Source: Corallococcus soli (GTDB lineage: Bacteria; Myxococcota; Myxococcia; Myxococcales; Myxococcaceae). From it: a stretch of DNA of 64,000 bases. The translations under genes and the position numbers were made by a program. Below, piece after piece: positions 8,529 to 17,094 of the stretch. The DNA is taken from positions 186,001 through 250,000 of the forward strand of contig NZ_JAAIYO010000012.1 of the NCBI RefSeq assembly GCF_014930455.1, in the 5' to 3' direction. Below the pieces are notes generated by a model, which saw only the letters and a program-made list of their open reading frames with translations, did no database searches and had not been told where the DNA came from. The stretch's first letter is position 1. Each line of letters starts with the position of its first letter.

Positions 8529-8882
8529 ATGCCGGGAGGTCACGGGTTGAGCGAAAACCGAAAGCACGCGCGGGTTGGCACCCACCTGCGCTGCTGGTGC
8601 GAGGGTGAGAACGTGACCCTGTATGCGCGCATCGCCAACCTGAGCGAGGGCGGACTCTTCCTGAGGACGAGCACGCCCCTGGCGCAGGGTTCGCGGGCGC
8701 AGGTGCGGCTGTCGCAGGAGGCGGACACGGCGTTGCATGCCGAGGCCACCGTGGTGTGGTTGCGCGGAGGTGAGCAGCCTGTCGGCCGGCCCCCGGGCAT
8801 GGGCCTGAGATTCGAAGCGTTGGACGCGAACGCGCTGGCGAGCCTGCGGCGCATCATCTCCCAGCAGCAGACCTCCCCATAG
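8529..8882 (+). CDS. PilZ-domain protein, probable cyclic-di-GMP receptor
   Basis: A 117-residue single-domain protein. 'RKHARVGTHLRC' with the following 'NLSEGGLFLRT' fits the RxxxR and (D/N)xSxxG motifs that bind cyclic-di-GMP in PilZ domains. The late 'GMGLRFEAL' strand is also typical. I read the first as an RKxxR-like version; one arginine is displaced compared with canonical RxxxR, so binding needs testing. The ATG at 8529 follows GGAGAGG at good spacing. The metallophosphoesterase gene begins 7 bases after the stop, suggesting an operon. A diguanylate cyclase is encoded at 23.2-24.2 kb. Confidence 0.85.
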   Translation: MPGGHGLSENRKHARVGTHLRCWCEGENVTLYARIANLSEGGLFLRTSTPLAQGSRAQVRLSQEADTALHAEATVVWLRGGEQPVGRPPGMGLRFEALDANALASLRRIISQQQTSP

Positions 8883-8889
8883 GCTCCCC

Positions 8890-9621
8890 ATGCGCATCGC
8901 CGTCATCTCCGACATCCACTCCAACATCGAGGCCCTCACGGAGGTCCTGAGGGTGGCGGAGCACCAGAAGGTGGACCGCTTCGTGTCGCTGGGGGACATC
9001 GTCGGGTATGGGGCGTCCCCCAACCCGTGCTGCGAACTGGTGCGCTCGGTGGCGGAGATCACGCTGCTGGGCAACCACGACGCCGCGGTGGCCGGGCGGA
9101 TGGACTACTCGTACTACTACGACGCCGCCCGGCACGCGCTCGACTGGAGCGCCAACGTGCTCTCCGACGAGAACCTGGCCTGGCTGCGCAGCCTGCCGTA
9201 CACCTACCGCATCGGGGAGGTGGGCTTCTGCCACGGCTCGCCCATCGATCCGAAGGCGTACGAGTACATCTTCGCGCTGGAGCAGGCGCGGGAGCTGACG
9301 CCGTACGTGGCGGAGCTGCCGGAGGTGACGTTCATCGGCCACAGCCACCTGTGCCGGGCGTTCGCCATTGGCAACGGCGAGGTGAACGACGTGGTGGCGC
9401 AGAAGTTCGTGCTGCGCAAGGGCTACAAGTACATCGTCTCCGTGGGCAGCGTGGGGCAGCCGCGCGACTACGACAACCGGGCCTGCTTCGTCATCTGCGA
9501 CACGGACGCGCGCACGGTGGAGTACCTGCGCGTGGAGTACGACATCGAGACGTCCGCCCAGAAGATCTTCGACGCGGACCTGGCGCTGAACTTCGGCAAG
9601 CGGCTGTTCCTGGGCGTCTGA
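8890..9621 (+). CDS. Calcineurin-like metallophosphoesterase (YfcE/MJ0936-type)
   Basis: A 243-residue cytoplasmic phosphoesterase. The metal-binding motifs appear in order: 'ISDIHSN' (D-x-H), 'SLGDIVGYG' (GD), 'LLGNHDAAV' (GNHD), 'CHGSP' and 'GHSHL' (GHxH). Such enzymes hydrolyse phosphodiesters or phosphomonoesters, and the substrate is not predictable. It follows the PilZ gene with 7 bases between them, so the two may act together. That would be consistent with signalling, but it is only context. No signal peptide is present. Confidence 0.88.
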   Translation: MRIAVISDIHSNIEALTEVLRVAEHQKVDRFVSLGDIVGYGASPNPCCELVRSVAEITLLGNHDAAVAGRMDYSYYYDAARHALDWSANVLSDENLAWLRSLPYTYRIGEVGFCHGSPIDPKAYEYIFALEQARELTPYVAELPEVTFIGHSHLCRAFAIGNGEVNDVVAQKFVLRKGYKYIVSVGSVGQPRDYDNRACFVICDTDARTVEYLRVEYDIETSAQKIFDADLALNFGKRLFLGV

Positions 9622-9709
9622 GCTCCTGACGCCCGGGGTACGGAAAAGCGGCGCGCCCGGACGGAAGGTGGCATAAACCGGGACCGTGCGCCCCCTGGTC
9701 CCCCGTCCG

Positions 9710-10390
9710 ATGCGGCCCGTCATGGGCCTTGGTCTCGCCGCCCTCCTGCTCATGCTCGGTGCGTCCGGGTGCCGTCGCTCGCCGGCGCCGCCGTCACCCG
9801 AGTACGAGCAGGCCACGAAGCGCTGGAGCTCGCTGTACGCGCAGAAGCTGGACGACGCGTACCTGGATCCGGCGACGGGGGAGATTGAAGCGCTGCTGCA
9901 GCGCGTGCCCGCCGACAGCGTGGACTCCGTCGCGGCGCAGGACCTGCTGCGCCGCATTGAAGAGGGCCGCACGCGGATGATGTCGGCCGCCGCGGAGCAG
10001 CAGCGCGCGGTGGAGAGCGCCCAGACGCTGCCCACCACCGACCCCTCCCAGACGGGCATCCCGCAGCAGCAGGCCCTCCCTCCTGAAGAGGACGCGGGAG
10101 TGGACGCGGGCATGGCCGGTCCCCAGGTGGGCAGCCTGGCCTCCGAGCTGGTGTCCGGCTACCGGGGCTGCTTCCAGCGCGCCATGCCCCTCCAGGTGGA
10201 AGGGCGGGGCGTGCGCGAGGGTTGGAAGCTGAGTGAGCGGCCGTCCTGCCAGCTGGAGTTCCCCAGCCATGCGGACACGATGGTGTTGATTGAAGACGGT
10301 CGCGTGCTGGCGCTGTTACCCACCAGCGCGATGCAGACCGTGCAGCGCTACGAGGATGGCGGCGTGGTTCCCCCGGACGCCGGCCTTTGA
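9710..10390 (+). CDS. Lipoprotein of unknown function
   Basis: The frame is open from a GTG at 9686, but the ATG at 9710 gives a proper lipoprotein signal: 'MRPVMGLGLAALLLMLGASGC' with lipobox GASGC. The mature protein is helical at first (residues of about 30-100, many Glu/Arg/Ala), then has a Pro/Gln-rich stretch with 'DAGVDAG'. The C-terminal beta-rich part has one disulfide-capable Cys pair ('YRGCFQRAM', 'RPSCQLEF'). I do not recognise a family. It sits between the phosphoesterase and the phosphatidylserine decarboxylase genes and may share their transcript. Confidence 0.65.
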   Translation: MRPVMGLGLAALLLMLGASGCRRSPAPPSPEYEQATKRWSSLYAQKLDDAYLDPATGEIEALLQRVPADSVDSVAAQDLLRRIEEGRTRMMSAAAEQQRAVESAQTLPTTDPSQTGIPQQQALPPEEDAGVDAGMAGPQVGSLASELVSGYRGCFQRAMPLQVEGRGVREGWKLSERPSCQLEFPSHADTMVLIEDGRVLALLPTSAMQTVQRYEDGGVVPPDAGL

Positions 10391-10423
10391 ACCCCTTTTC
10401 CCTTTCGTGACTGACGACCTTCG

Positions 10424-11266
10424 ATGAACGAACAGACCTTCATGAAGTTGATGCGTGTGCTGCCCAAGTCGGCGGTGTCCTCCGCGGTGGGCCTGGCCAC
10501 GCGCCTGCCCGCGCCGGCGCCGGTGCACCACTGGGCCATGCGCGCCTTCGCCAAGGCGTACAACGTGGACATGGCGGAGGCGGAGCACGCCTTCGAGAAC
10601 TACCCGACCTTCGCCCAGTTCTTCACCCGCGGCCTCAAGCCGGGCCTGCGCCCGGTGGACATGGGCAAGAACGTCGTCGTGTCGCCGGTGGACGGCCGGG
10701 TGTCCCAGGTGGGGTACTCGGACAACGGCCGGTGCCTGCAGGCGAAGGGCATCGAGTACACGGTGGACGAGCTGCTGGGGGACGCGCAGGCCGCGAAGCC
10801 CTTCCACGGCGGCGCCTGGACGACGCTGTACCTGTCGCCCCGGGACTACCACCGCATCCACGCCCCCCTGGGCGGCACCATCACCGGGTATGCGTACATC
10901 CCGGGTGAGTTCTGGCCGGTGAACCCCGCGTCCGTGAAGAACAAGCAGTCGCTGTTCTGCGTGAACGAGCGGCTGGTGACGTACCTGGAGACGCCCGCCG
11001 GCAAGGTGGCGGTGGTGAAGGTGGGCGCCACCTGCGTGTCGCGAATCAAGGCGTCCTACGAGGACATCACCACCCACATCGGCCAGCCGGGCAAGGTGCA
11101 CCGCTACGGCGCGGGCATCCCGGTGGAGAAGGGCGGGGAGCTGGGCCGCTTCGAGATGGGCTCCACCGTCATCCTCTGCTTCGAGCCGAAGCGGGTCCGC
11201 TGGGACGACAGCCTCCAGCCGGAAGCGGTGGTGCGAATGGGCACGCGCATCGGGGAGATCGTGTGA
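10424..11266 (+). CDS. psd: Phosphatidylserine decarboxylase proenzyme
   Basis: Makes phosphatidylethanolamine from phosphatidylserine. The 280-residue proenzyme contains the substrate-site segments 'VSPVDGRVSQVG' and 'LSPRDYHRIHAP' (catalytic His). The self-cleavage motif is MGST, with cleavage expected between Gly246 and Ser247 to give the pyruvoyl alpha chain of about 34 residues. Most family members have LGST; here Met replaces Leu. The enzyme normally associates with the inner membrane. The stop overlaps the GTG of hisS by 4 bases, an unusual pairing of lipid and tRNA functions in one transcript. Confidence 0.95.
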   Translation: MNEQTFMKLMRVLPKSAVSSAVGLATRLPAPAPVHHWAMRAFAKAYNVDMAEAEHAFENYPTFAQFFTRGLKPGLRPVDMGKNVVVSPVDGRVSQVGYSDNGRCLQAKGIEYTVDELLGDAQAAKPFHGGAWTTLYLSPRDYHRIHAPLGGTITGYAYIPGEFWPVNPASVKNKQSLFCVNERLVTYLETPAGKVAVVKVGATCVSRIKASYEDITTHIGQPGKVHRYGAGIPVEKGGELGRFEMGSTVILCFEPKRVRWDDSLQPEAVVRMGTRIGEIV

Positions 11267-12561
11267 GTCAGAAGATCAACGGCGTGAAGGGGATGAACGA
11301 CCTTCTGCCCGGCGACATTGAAGTCTGGCAGTTCGTGGAGCACACCGTGCGCACGCTGTTCGGCCGCTTCGGCTACGGCGAGGTGCGCACGCCCATGGTG
11401 GAGGACACCGCCCTCTTCGTGCGCAGCGTGGGCGAGGAGACCGACATCGTCGGCAAGGAGATGTACACCTTCGAGGACAAGGGCGGCCGCAGCCTGTCCC
11501 TGCGCCCGGAGGGCACCGCGCCCGCGGCCAGAGCGTACATCGAGCACTCGGTGAGCAACGCGGAGCCGGTGTCGCGCTGGTTCTACATGGGGCCCATGTT
11601 CCGCTACGAGCGGATGAAGACGGGCCGCTACCGCCAGTTCTCCCAGATTGGCGCGGAGGCGTACGGCGCGAAGGAGCCCGCGCAGGACGTGGAGCTGATG
11701 GACATGGTGGTGCAGTTCCTGGAGGCCCTGGGCCTCACGGACGTCACCCTGAACGTCAACTCCCTGGGCGACGACGCGTGCCGGCCCGCCTACCACGCGA
11801 AGCTGGTGGAGTACCTCAACGCGCACCGCGAGGAGCTGTGCGCGGACTGCCAGCAGCGGCTGGAGCGCAACCCGCTTCGCGTGCTCGACTGCAAGAACGA
11901 GAAGTGCCAGGCGGTGGCCGGGGCCGGGCCCAACGTCCTGGAGTTCCTGTGTGAGCCGTGCCGCACGCACTTCAGTGACTTGCAGCGCAAGCTGGGGGCG
12001 CTGGGCATCCGCTACGTGGTGAACCACCGGCTGGTGCGCGGCCTGGACTACTACACGCGCACCGTCTTCGAGTTCATCGCGGCGCATCCCGCGCTGGGCA
12101 CCGCCAGCACCGTGGGCGGTGGCGGGCGCTACGACAAGATGGTGAAGGGCCTGGGCGGGCCGGACGTGCCCGCGGTGGGCTTCGCCATGGGCCTGGACCG
12201 GCTGGTGCTCCTGTTGAAGGAGGGCGGCAGGACGTTCACCGCCCAGCCGGACCTCTTCATCGCCGTGGCGGACGCGGACGTGGCCTGCCAGGACGCGGGG
12301 CTGGCGTTGACCAGCCGCCTGCGTCGCGAGGGCTTCCACGTGGACTTCGACACGCGCGGCGGCAGCCTCAAGAGCCAGATGAAGCGCGCGGACAAGTCTG
12401 GCGCCCGCTTCACCCTGGTGCTGGGCGGCGACGAGGTCCGCAGCGGGGACGCGAAGCTCAAGCCCATGGCGGGCGGCGACCTCGTGCCCGTGAAGCTGGA
12501 CTCGGTGGGCAAGACCCTGCGCGCGCTGCCGGCGGCACCCGCAGCGGCGCCCCAGGGCTGA
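11263..12561 (+). CDS. hisS: Histidyl-tRNA synthetase
   Basis: Charges tRNA-His with histidine. The 432-residue length is normal for a bacterial class II enzyme. Motif 2 ('LRPEGTAPAARAYIEH'), the histidine-specific 'LVRGLDYYTRTVFEF' and motif 3 ('VGFAMGLDRLVLLL') are all present, followed by the anticodon-binding domain from about residue 325. The GTG start lies in the 4-base overlap with the end of psd. A 9-bp hairpin follows 36 bases after the stop. In E. coli hisS adjoins yfgM-bamB-der. Here those genes lie 42 kb away. Confidence 0.96.
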   Translation: MSQKINGVKGMNDLLPGDIEVWQFVEHTVRTLFGRFGYGEVRTPMVEDTALFVRSVGEETDIVGKEMYTFEDKGGRSLSLRPEGTAPAARAYIEHSVSNAEPVSRWFYMGPMFRYERMKTGRYRQFSQIGAEAYGAKEPAQDVELMDMVVQFLEALGLTDVTLNVNSLGDDACRPAYHAKLVEYLNAHREELCADCQQRLERNPLRVLDCKNEKCQAVAGAGPNVLEFLCEPCRTHFSDLQRKLGALGIRYVVNHRLVRGLDYYTRTVFEFIAAHPALGTASTVGGGGRYDKMVKGLGGPDVPAVGFAMGLDRLVLLLKEGGRTFTAQPDLFIAVADADVACQDAGLALTSRLRREGFHVDFDTRGGSLKSQMKRADKSGARFTLVLGGDEVRSGDAKLKPMAGGDLVPVKLDSVGKTLRALPAAPAAAPQG

Positions 12562-12597
12562 TCCAGGTGTGATCCACACCCGAGCGGCGCTGATCCT

Positions 12598-12619
12598 CCG
12601 ACCCGGTTCGCCGGGTCGG
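12598..12619 (+). terminator. Hairpin after hisS, possible terminator
   Basis: CCGACCCGG, a TTCG tetraloop and CCGGGTCGG form a perfect 9-bp stem. No T-run follows, so termination efficiency is uncertain. It separates hisS from the six-gene operon beginning at 12755. Confidence 0.5.
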
Positions 12620-12754
12620 GGGCCGCCAGCCGGCCCGTCTTCCCTGCAAATCCAGGAGTAAAGGTGTTAAGCATCGTAAGTCCCGGGAATCGCTGGGGGA
12701 TTGAGGCTCCGGGGATTCGCGACCGTTGAGAGGCTGGGGTAGATTCCGTCTCCG

Positions 12755-13165
12755 ATGGCGAGCGTTCCCCGCACCGCATCCGTGATCGATGGCCCGCGCT
12801 GGATTCCCGTGGACGGGGACAGCATGTGGCCGTCGTTGCGTGCGGGTGACGTGGCGGAGGTGGAGCCCCTGGTGGAGGCGCCGCGTCCGGGCGAGGTGGT
12901 GCTGGCGCGCTTCGAGTCGTCGCTGGTGCTGCACCGGGTGCGCTGGTGTGACGGCGACGTGTGCGCGCTTCGCGGGGACAACGGCGGGGGTGAAGATCCG
13001 CCGCTGCCTGTCTTCCGTATCCTTGGGAAGGCGCGCCGCGTGCGACGTGGGGGCGCCGTGCTGGAAGTGGATCACTGGGACGTGGGCCCGCGACGGCTGG
13101 GCCGCTGGCGCGCGACGGTGAAGCGCAGACTGGCCACCTGGCTGGGAAGGACGGGCCGCTCATGA
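12755..13165 (+). CDS. S24/S26 signal-peptidase-like protease, soluble Ser-His type
   Basis: First gene of the overlapping operon. The 136-residue protein has the protease motif 'GDSMWPSLRAGD', with Ser23 as the likely nucleophile. It also has 'LHRV' (His60) and 'LRGDN' (Asp75). That Ser-His-Asp layout is the one used by Sec11/SipW-type signal peptidases, not the Ser-Lys pair of LepB. No membrane segment is visible, and the C-terminus is basic and helical. It probably cuts a peptide or protein made by this operon; the 55-residue peptide is the obvious candidate, by inference. The stop overlaps the ATG of the PqqD-like gene (ATGA). Confidence 0.75.
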   Translation: MASVPRTASVIDGPRWIPVDGDSMWPSLRAGDVAEVEPLVEAPRPGEVVLARFESSLVLHRVRWCDGDVCALRGDNGGGEDPPLPVFRILGKARRVRRGGAVLEVDHWDVGPRRLGRWRATVKRRLATWLGRTGRS

Positions 13166-13476
13166 GTTTCGCGGAAGCCAGTGTGCCGCGCAGGCGCGCG
13201 GGGGCGTCGGGCGAGTGGTTCGGGGCGGACTTCCTGGTGCTGGACGCGGAGGGGCGCACCCTGCGGGGGCTCAACGCGACGGCGGCGCGCGTCTGGGCGC
13301 TCTGTGATGGGCAGCGCACGGCCCGCGCGGTGGCGGAGCAGGTGGCGCTCGAGTTTTCGACCGACGTGGGCCCGGTGCTGGCCGACACGCTGCGCTTCCT
13401 GACGGAGCTGCAGCGACGCGGTCTGGTGGATGAAGTGCGCGCGCCGGCCGGTGCCGCGCCTGTGGAGGTTCGATGA
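13162..13476 (+). CDS. PqqD-family peptide-binding chaperone (RRE-like)
   Basis: A 104-residue protein with the PqqD pattern: a short beta start, then 'LNATAARVWALCDGQRTARAVAEQVALEF' around residues 35-62 and a closing 'ELQRRGLV' helix. PqqD domains bind leader peptides of ribosomally made, modified peptides (the RRE function) and hand them to an enzyme. Here no radical-SAM, YcaO, cyclase or lanthipeptide enzyme is encoded nearby. The only candidate enzymes are the HprK-like kinase and the protease in the same operon. ATGA overlaps are present at the 5' end and with the lipoprotein gene at the 3' end. Confidence 0.82.
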   Translation: MSFAEASVPRRRAGASGEWFGADFLVLDAEGRTLRGLNATAARVWALCDGQRTARAVAEQVALEFSTDVGPVLADTLRFLTELQRRGLVDEVRAPAGAAPVEVR

Positions 13477-14018
13477 TGCGAGCGCTCGTGGCGGTGCTGG
13501 CGGGAGCGGTGATGGTGTCGGCGTGTTCGGAGGGCGTGTCCCCCCGGCCTCCTCCCGCGGTGACGCCGGGGCAGGGCAGCGACAGCGCGGGCCCCCTGGA
13601 GCCGACGGACGTGCTGGCCGGCGGCGGAGGCGAGGTCCAGCCTCCGCCCGAGCCCGTGGACGAAATGGAGGTGCCTCCGGTGGAGGCGCCGCCCCCGTCC
13701 GGCAGCGCGCGGGTGGTGGGCGCGGCGTCCGTGCCGGTGGCCCTGTCCCAGGTGGAGCAGGTGGACGTGGACTTCGTGGTCCAGGGCGTCCGGGGCAAGG
13801 GCGTGGTGGACGTGGAGTTCATCACCCCGAGCGGCCGGCCCTACGAGAAGCAGAGCCAGCCGGTGGAAGCGCCGCCGGAGGAGTCCCGCACGCTGCGCTT
13901 CTCGCTTCCGGTGGCGGGCACGCTGGTGACGTCGTCGCGGATGACGGGCACCTGGCAGGTGCGGTTCTTCCTGGATGGCGTGCAGCTGGCCGCCACCCCC
14001 TTCACCCTGGATCCGTGA
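13473..14018 (+). CDS. Lipoprotein of the PqqD/HprK operon
   Basis: A 181-residue lipoprotein with signal 'MMRALVAVLAGAVMVSAC', where the lipobox is VSAC. Residues of about 20-75 are a low-complexity Pro/Glu/Gly tether. The last 100 residues are a beta sandwich ('VDFVVQGVRGKGVVDVEFITPSG', 'GTWQVRFFLDG'). It has no catalytic motif. Its position between the PqqD-like gene and the large secreted propeller protein, with a 4-base overlap upstream, suggests a surface anchor or partner for the operon product. That is inference. Confidence 0.7.
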   Translation: MMRALVAVLAGAVMVSACSEGVSPRPPPAVTPGQGSDSAGPLEPTDVLAGGGGEVQPPPEPVDEMEVPPVEAPPPSGSARVVGAASVPVALSQVEQVDVDFVVQGVRGKGVVDVEFITPSGRPYEKQSQPVEAPPEESRTLRFSLPVAGTLVTSSRMTGTWQVRFFLDGVQLAATPFTLDP

Positions 14019-14031
14019 CGTGAGCGCCGCC

Positions 14032-17000
14032 ATGAACCTCCGAACCCTGACGCTCCTCACGACCGTGCTGCTGCCCGCGGTGGGCCTCGCCCAGACCTGG
14101 ACGGCCAAGTTCATCGCGGCGCCTGGCGAAGCCAGCGCGCGCGTGGTGATGGACGAGGAGTCCGACCTCGTCGTGGAGGTGACGAACACGGCCCCGGCCG
14201 AGTATGACAACTCCCGGCTGTCGGAGGTGTCCTTCGTCCTGCCGGACGGCTACCAGTTCCTGGGCGGCCTCCCCGCGGCGGAGACCCCGGGTTGGAAGAT
14301 TGAGTACTTCGACGCCAACTCGCGGCGCCTCACCTTCCAGTCCACGGTGGACTGCTCGGATGACGCGGATCGCGGGCTGGCGCGGGGACAATCCGCGCGC
14401 TTCGTGCTGAGCATGGTCGCCCCGTCGGATCGCGCGAACGACAAGACGGATGAGCAGTTGGCGGAGGGCTCCAATGGCCGCGACCAGTGCGACGGCACCG
14501 AGTACTCCCTCGACCCCGAAGCCCAGTCGTGGACGCGCTCCAGCCTGAACGCCACGGTGACGATGACGCCCCGGGGCCTCGCGACCAACGGGGCGGCCGT
14601 GGCCCGGGTCGTGGTGGAGAACCGCACCAACGCGAACACGGGGACGCTCACGGTGGAGAACCCCACGTCCACGAGCTCCGTGCCCCTGATGACCGGGACC
14701 AAGGAAGCGCCGTTCAACAAGTCGGTGCCCCGACGGGGCGCGGGCGTCTTCGTGCTCAACGTGCGGCCGACCGCCGCCGGCACGCTGTCGGCCCGGGTCC
14801 GGGCGCGTCTGAACAACAATGGCGCCACCGTCACCGCGCCGCTGGCCGACTCGCCGATGGTGAACGTGGGCGCCTTCGTCGCGGCAGCGGACATGGACGT
14901 GGCGGATGCATTCGCCGGTGAGCAGGTGACGCTGCGGCTCACGGTGCTCAACACGTCCACCACGAACACGTACGCGAACGTGCGCCCGCGCGCGCCGGTG
15001 TTGGTGGGCAACGCGACCGCGTCGCTCGTGTCGGGGCCTTCTCCGGAGGCGACGACGCAGCTGGCGCCAGGCGTCTCCGCGCAGTTCACCTGGCGCTACC
15101 AGGTGTCCGGGGCTCCCGGCGCGAGCTACCAGTTCCAGGCGCAGGCGGACGCGACGCTCAATGGTTCAGGGGTGGTGACCGGCCTGGTCACCGCGCGCAA
15201 GGGGAAGATCGTCCTGCAGCGCGTGCGGCTGAGCCACGAGGCGGTGTCCACCGCGGCGACGAACGTCATGGTCACGTACACGGTGCAGAACCGGGGTCCG
15301 CTGCCCATCATCGAGGTGAAGCTCTTCAAGCCGGCGGTGAACTACTTCGCCGTGGCCGCGGCCGGGCCGCAGTCGGTCCCTGACTGGACCCTCTACTACG
15401 ACGACGCGTACTTCCTCTGGGAGTCGAACTCCGGCGAGGGCATCCCTCCGGGCGGCGAGCTCTCCTTCCGCGTTCCCTATTCGGGCTTCTCCGCCGTCAC
15501 CGGGGACACGGCGTTCCGCCACCGCATGGAGCTGGTCCAGGGCTACAACGATCCGCGCATCCGCGTGAGCGCGACGATGACGCTGCTCGCGGTGACGAGC
15601 GCGCCGGACGTCCAGCGCGTCACCGGCGTGGCGCGCGACGGCAGCGTGACGCTGACGTGGGACAACCCGTTCAATCACGGTGGCACCCTGGTGCTGCGCT
15701 CGCAGGGGACGGCGCCGCCAAACACCGCGCCCGTCAGCGGCACGCACTACGCGGTGGGGGACGTGCTGGGCAACGCGACCGTCGTCTACTCGGACGAGTT
15801 CAGCTCCGCCTCCAGCTTCACGGACACCACCGTCACCAACGGCACGACGTACGTCTACCGCGTCTTCAACGCGGACGACGTGCGCCGGTACGGCCCGGGC
15901 ACCCAGCCCACCTCGCTGGGCCTGCTCGCCACGCCGCGAGCGCACGGGGCAGGGGAGCCGCTGTGGTGCTACTCGGTGGGCCTGTCCACGCTGTTCCAGC
16001 CCGTCACCGCGCTGGGGGCGGGCATCTTCAGCTCCTTCAACGATTCGGTGGTGGGCAGCCTCACGAACACGGCCAACCCGGTGGAGGACGGCGCGGAGCG
16101 CTTCCGGCCGGTGAAGCTGACGGCCAAGGTGGGCAGCCGCTTCCCGGTGGTTCCGCTGCTGGGCCGGCCGGGGCAGCAGTTCCTGGTCGTGGGTGATCAG
16201 GCCGGGGTCCCGGCGGTGATCAACGCGTTCACGGGCGAGTTCCTGTGGCGCAACACCGCGCTGGGCCTGGGCAACATCAGCTCGTTCCCCGTCACGCAGC
16301 TGCTGGACTACGCGAACCCGGCGTACCGGGCGAAGTACTCGAACTTGGACCTGGCCATCTTCGCGACGCGCGTGTCGTCCGCCGCGCAGAACCAGGTGGT
16401 CGCGCTGAACGCGGCCACGGGCGCGTTGATGTGGCGCTACCGCCCCGGGGATCTGGGCATGGTCAGCGGCGGCATGCTGGTGGACTACACGACGAACCGG
16501 CTCTACGTCGGGACCAAGACGGGCGTGGGCAGCACGAACACCCTGCGGGTGCTCGACAGCCTCACCGGCGTGGAGCTGGGACGCCGGGCGCTGGGGGACC
16601 TGGAGTTCGGCGTGGTGCGCAACGCGACGACCAACCAGATCCTCGTCACCGCGAACGACGGCATGGTGTACGGGCTGGATCCGGCCACGCTCGCGACGGT
16701 GTGGTCGGTGTCGCTCGCCGCGCAGCCGACGACCTCCGCGTTCACCCACTTCGTGCGCCCGCTGGGCCGGGGCTTCGTGGCCAGCCTCTCCAACGGCACG
16801 GTGGAGCGCTGGGAGATGGATGCGAACAACGTCCCCACGCGGTTGTGGACGACACCCATCGCGGGGCCCTCCGGAACCTTCACCCTCAACCAGAACGGCG
16901 TGGCGCGCATCTACGTCGGCAGCTCGGACGGCAAGGTGCACCAGCTGGAGCTGGAGACCGGCGCTGATTCGGGCCAGGTGTCGATGGGTCCCGCGCAGGA

Positions 17001-17094
17001 CATCGGCACTCCGACCATCGACCACACCGTGGGCCGGCTGCACGTCGGTTCGGCGGATGGTCGCCTCTGCGCCTTCCCGGTGCCCTTCCCATGA
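14032..17094 (+). CDS. Large secreted protein: repeat beta domains, Fn3 and beta-propeller
   Basis: A 1020-residue exported protein. The ATG at 14032 gives the signal peptide 'MNLRTLTLLTTVLLPAVGLA'; a GTG at 14020 is an alternative. Residues of about 20-540 form several Ig-like/DUF11-type domains ('DLVVEVTNTAPAEYDN', 'NRGPLPIIEVKLF'). An Fn3-like unit ('APDVQRVTGVARDGSVTLTWDN') lies at about 540-640. The last 330 residues are a PQQ-type beta-propeller with blade endings such as 'VVALNAATGALMWRY', 'VYGLDPATLATVW' and 'IYVGSSDGKVHQLELETG'. It is probably a surface or extracellular scaffold. Its stop overlaps the ATG of the 55-residue peptide gene. Confidence 0.78.
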   Translation: MNLRTLTLLTTVLLPAVGLAQTWTAKFIAAPGEASARVVMDEESDLVVEVTNTAPAEYDNSRLSEVSFVLPDGYQFLGGLPAAETPGWKIEYFDANSRRLTFQSTVDCSDDADRGLARGQSARFVLSMVAPSDRANDKTDEQLAEGSNGRDQCDGTEYSLDPEAQSWTRSSLNATVTMTPRGLATNGAAVARVVVENRTNANTGTLTVENPTSTSSVPLMTGTKEAPFNKSVPRRGAGVFVLNVRPTAAGTLSARVRARLNNNGATVTAPLADSPMVNVGAFVAAADMDVADAFAGEQVTLRLTVLNTSTTNTYANVRPRAPVLVGNATASLVSGPSPEATTQLAPGVSAQFTWRYQVSGAPGASYQFQAQADATLNGSGVVTGLVTARKGKIVLQRVRLSHEAVSTAATNVMVTYTVQNRGPLPIIEVKLFKPAVNYFAVAAAGPQSVPDWTLYYDDAYFLWESNSGEGIPPGGELSFRVPYSGFSAVTGDTAFRHRMELVQGYNDPRIRVSATMTLLAVTSAPDVQRVTGVARDGSVTLTWDNPFNHGGTLVLRSQGTAPPNTAPVSGTHYAVGDVLGNATVVYSDEFSSASSFTDTTVTNGTTYVYRVFNADDVRRYGPGTQPTSLGLLATPRAHGAGEPLWCYSVGLSTLFQPVTALGAGIFSSFNDSVVGSLTNTANPVEDGAERFRPVKLTAKVGSRFPVVPLLGRPGQQFLVVGDQAGVPAVINAFTGEFLWRNTALGLGNISSFPVTQLLDYANPAYRAKYSNLDLAIFATRVSSAAQNQVVALNAATGALMWRYRPGDLGMVSGGMLVDYTTNRLYVGTKTGVGSTNTLRVLDSLTGVELGRRALGDLEFGVVRNATTNQILVTANDGMVYGLDPATLATVWSVSLAAQPTTSAFTHFVRPLGRGFVASLSNGTVERWEMDANNVPTRLWTTPIAGPSGTFTLNQNGVARIYVGSSDGKVHQLELETGADSGQVSMGPAQDIGTPTIDHTVGRLHVGSADGRLCAFPVPFP

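Noticed and set aside
14032-17094. Second BamB copy
   Set aside because: It has a plain signal peptide without lipobox and long Ig/Fn3 domains; only the C-terminal propeller is shared with BamB.
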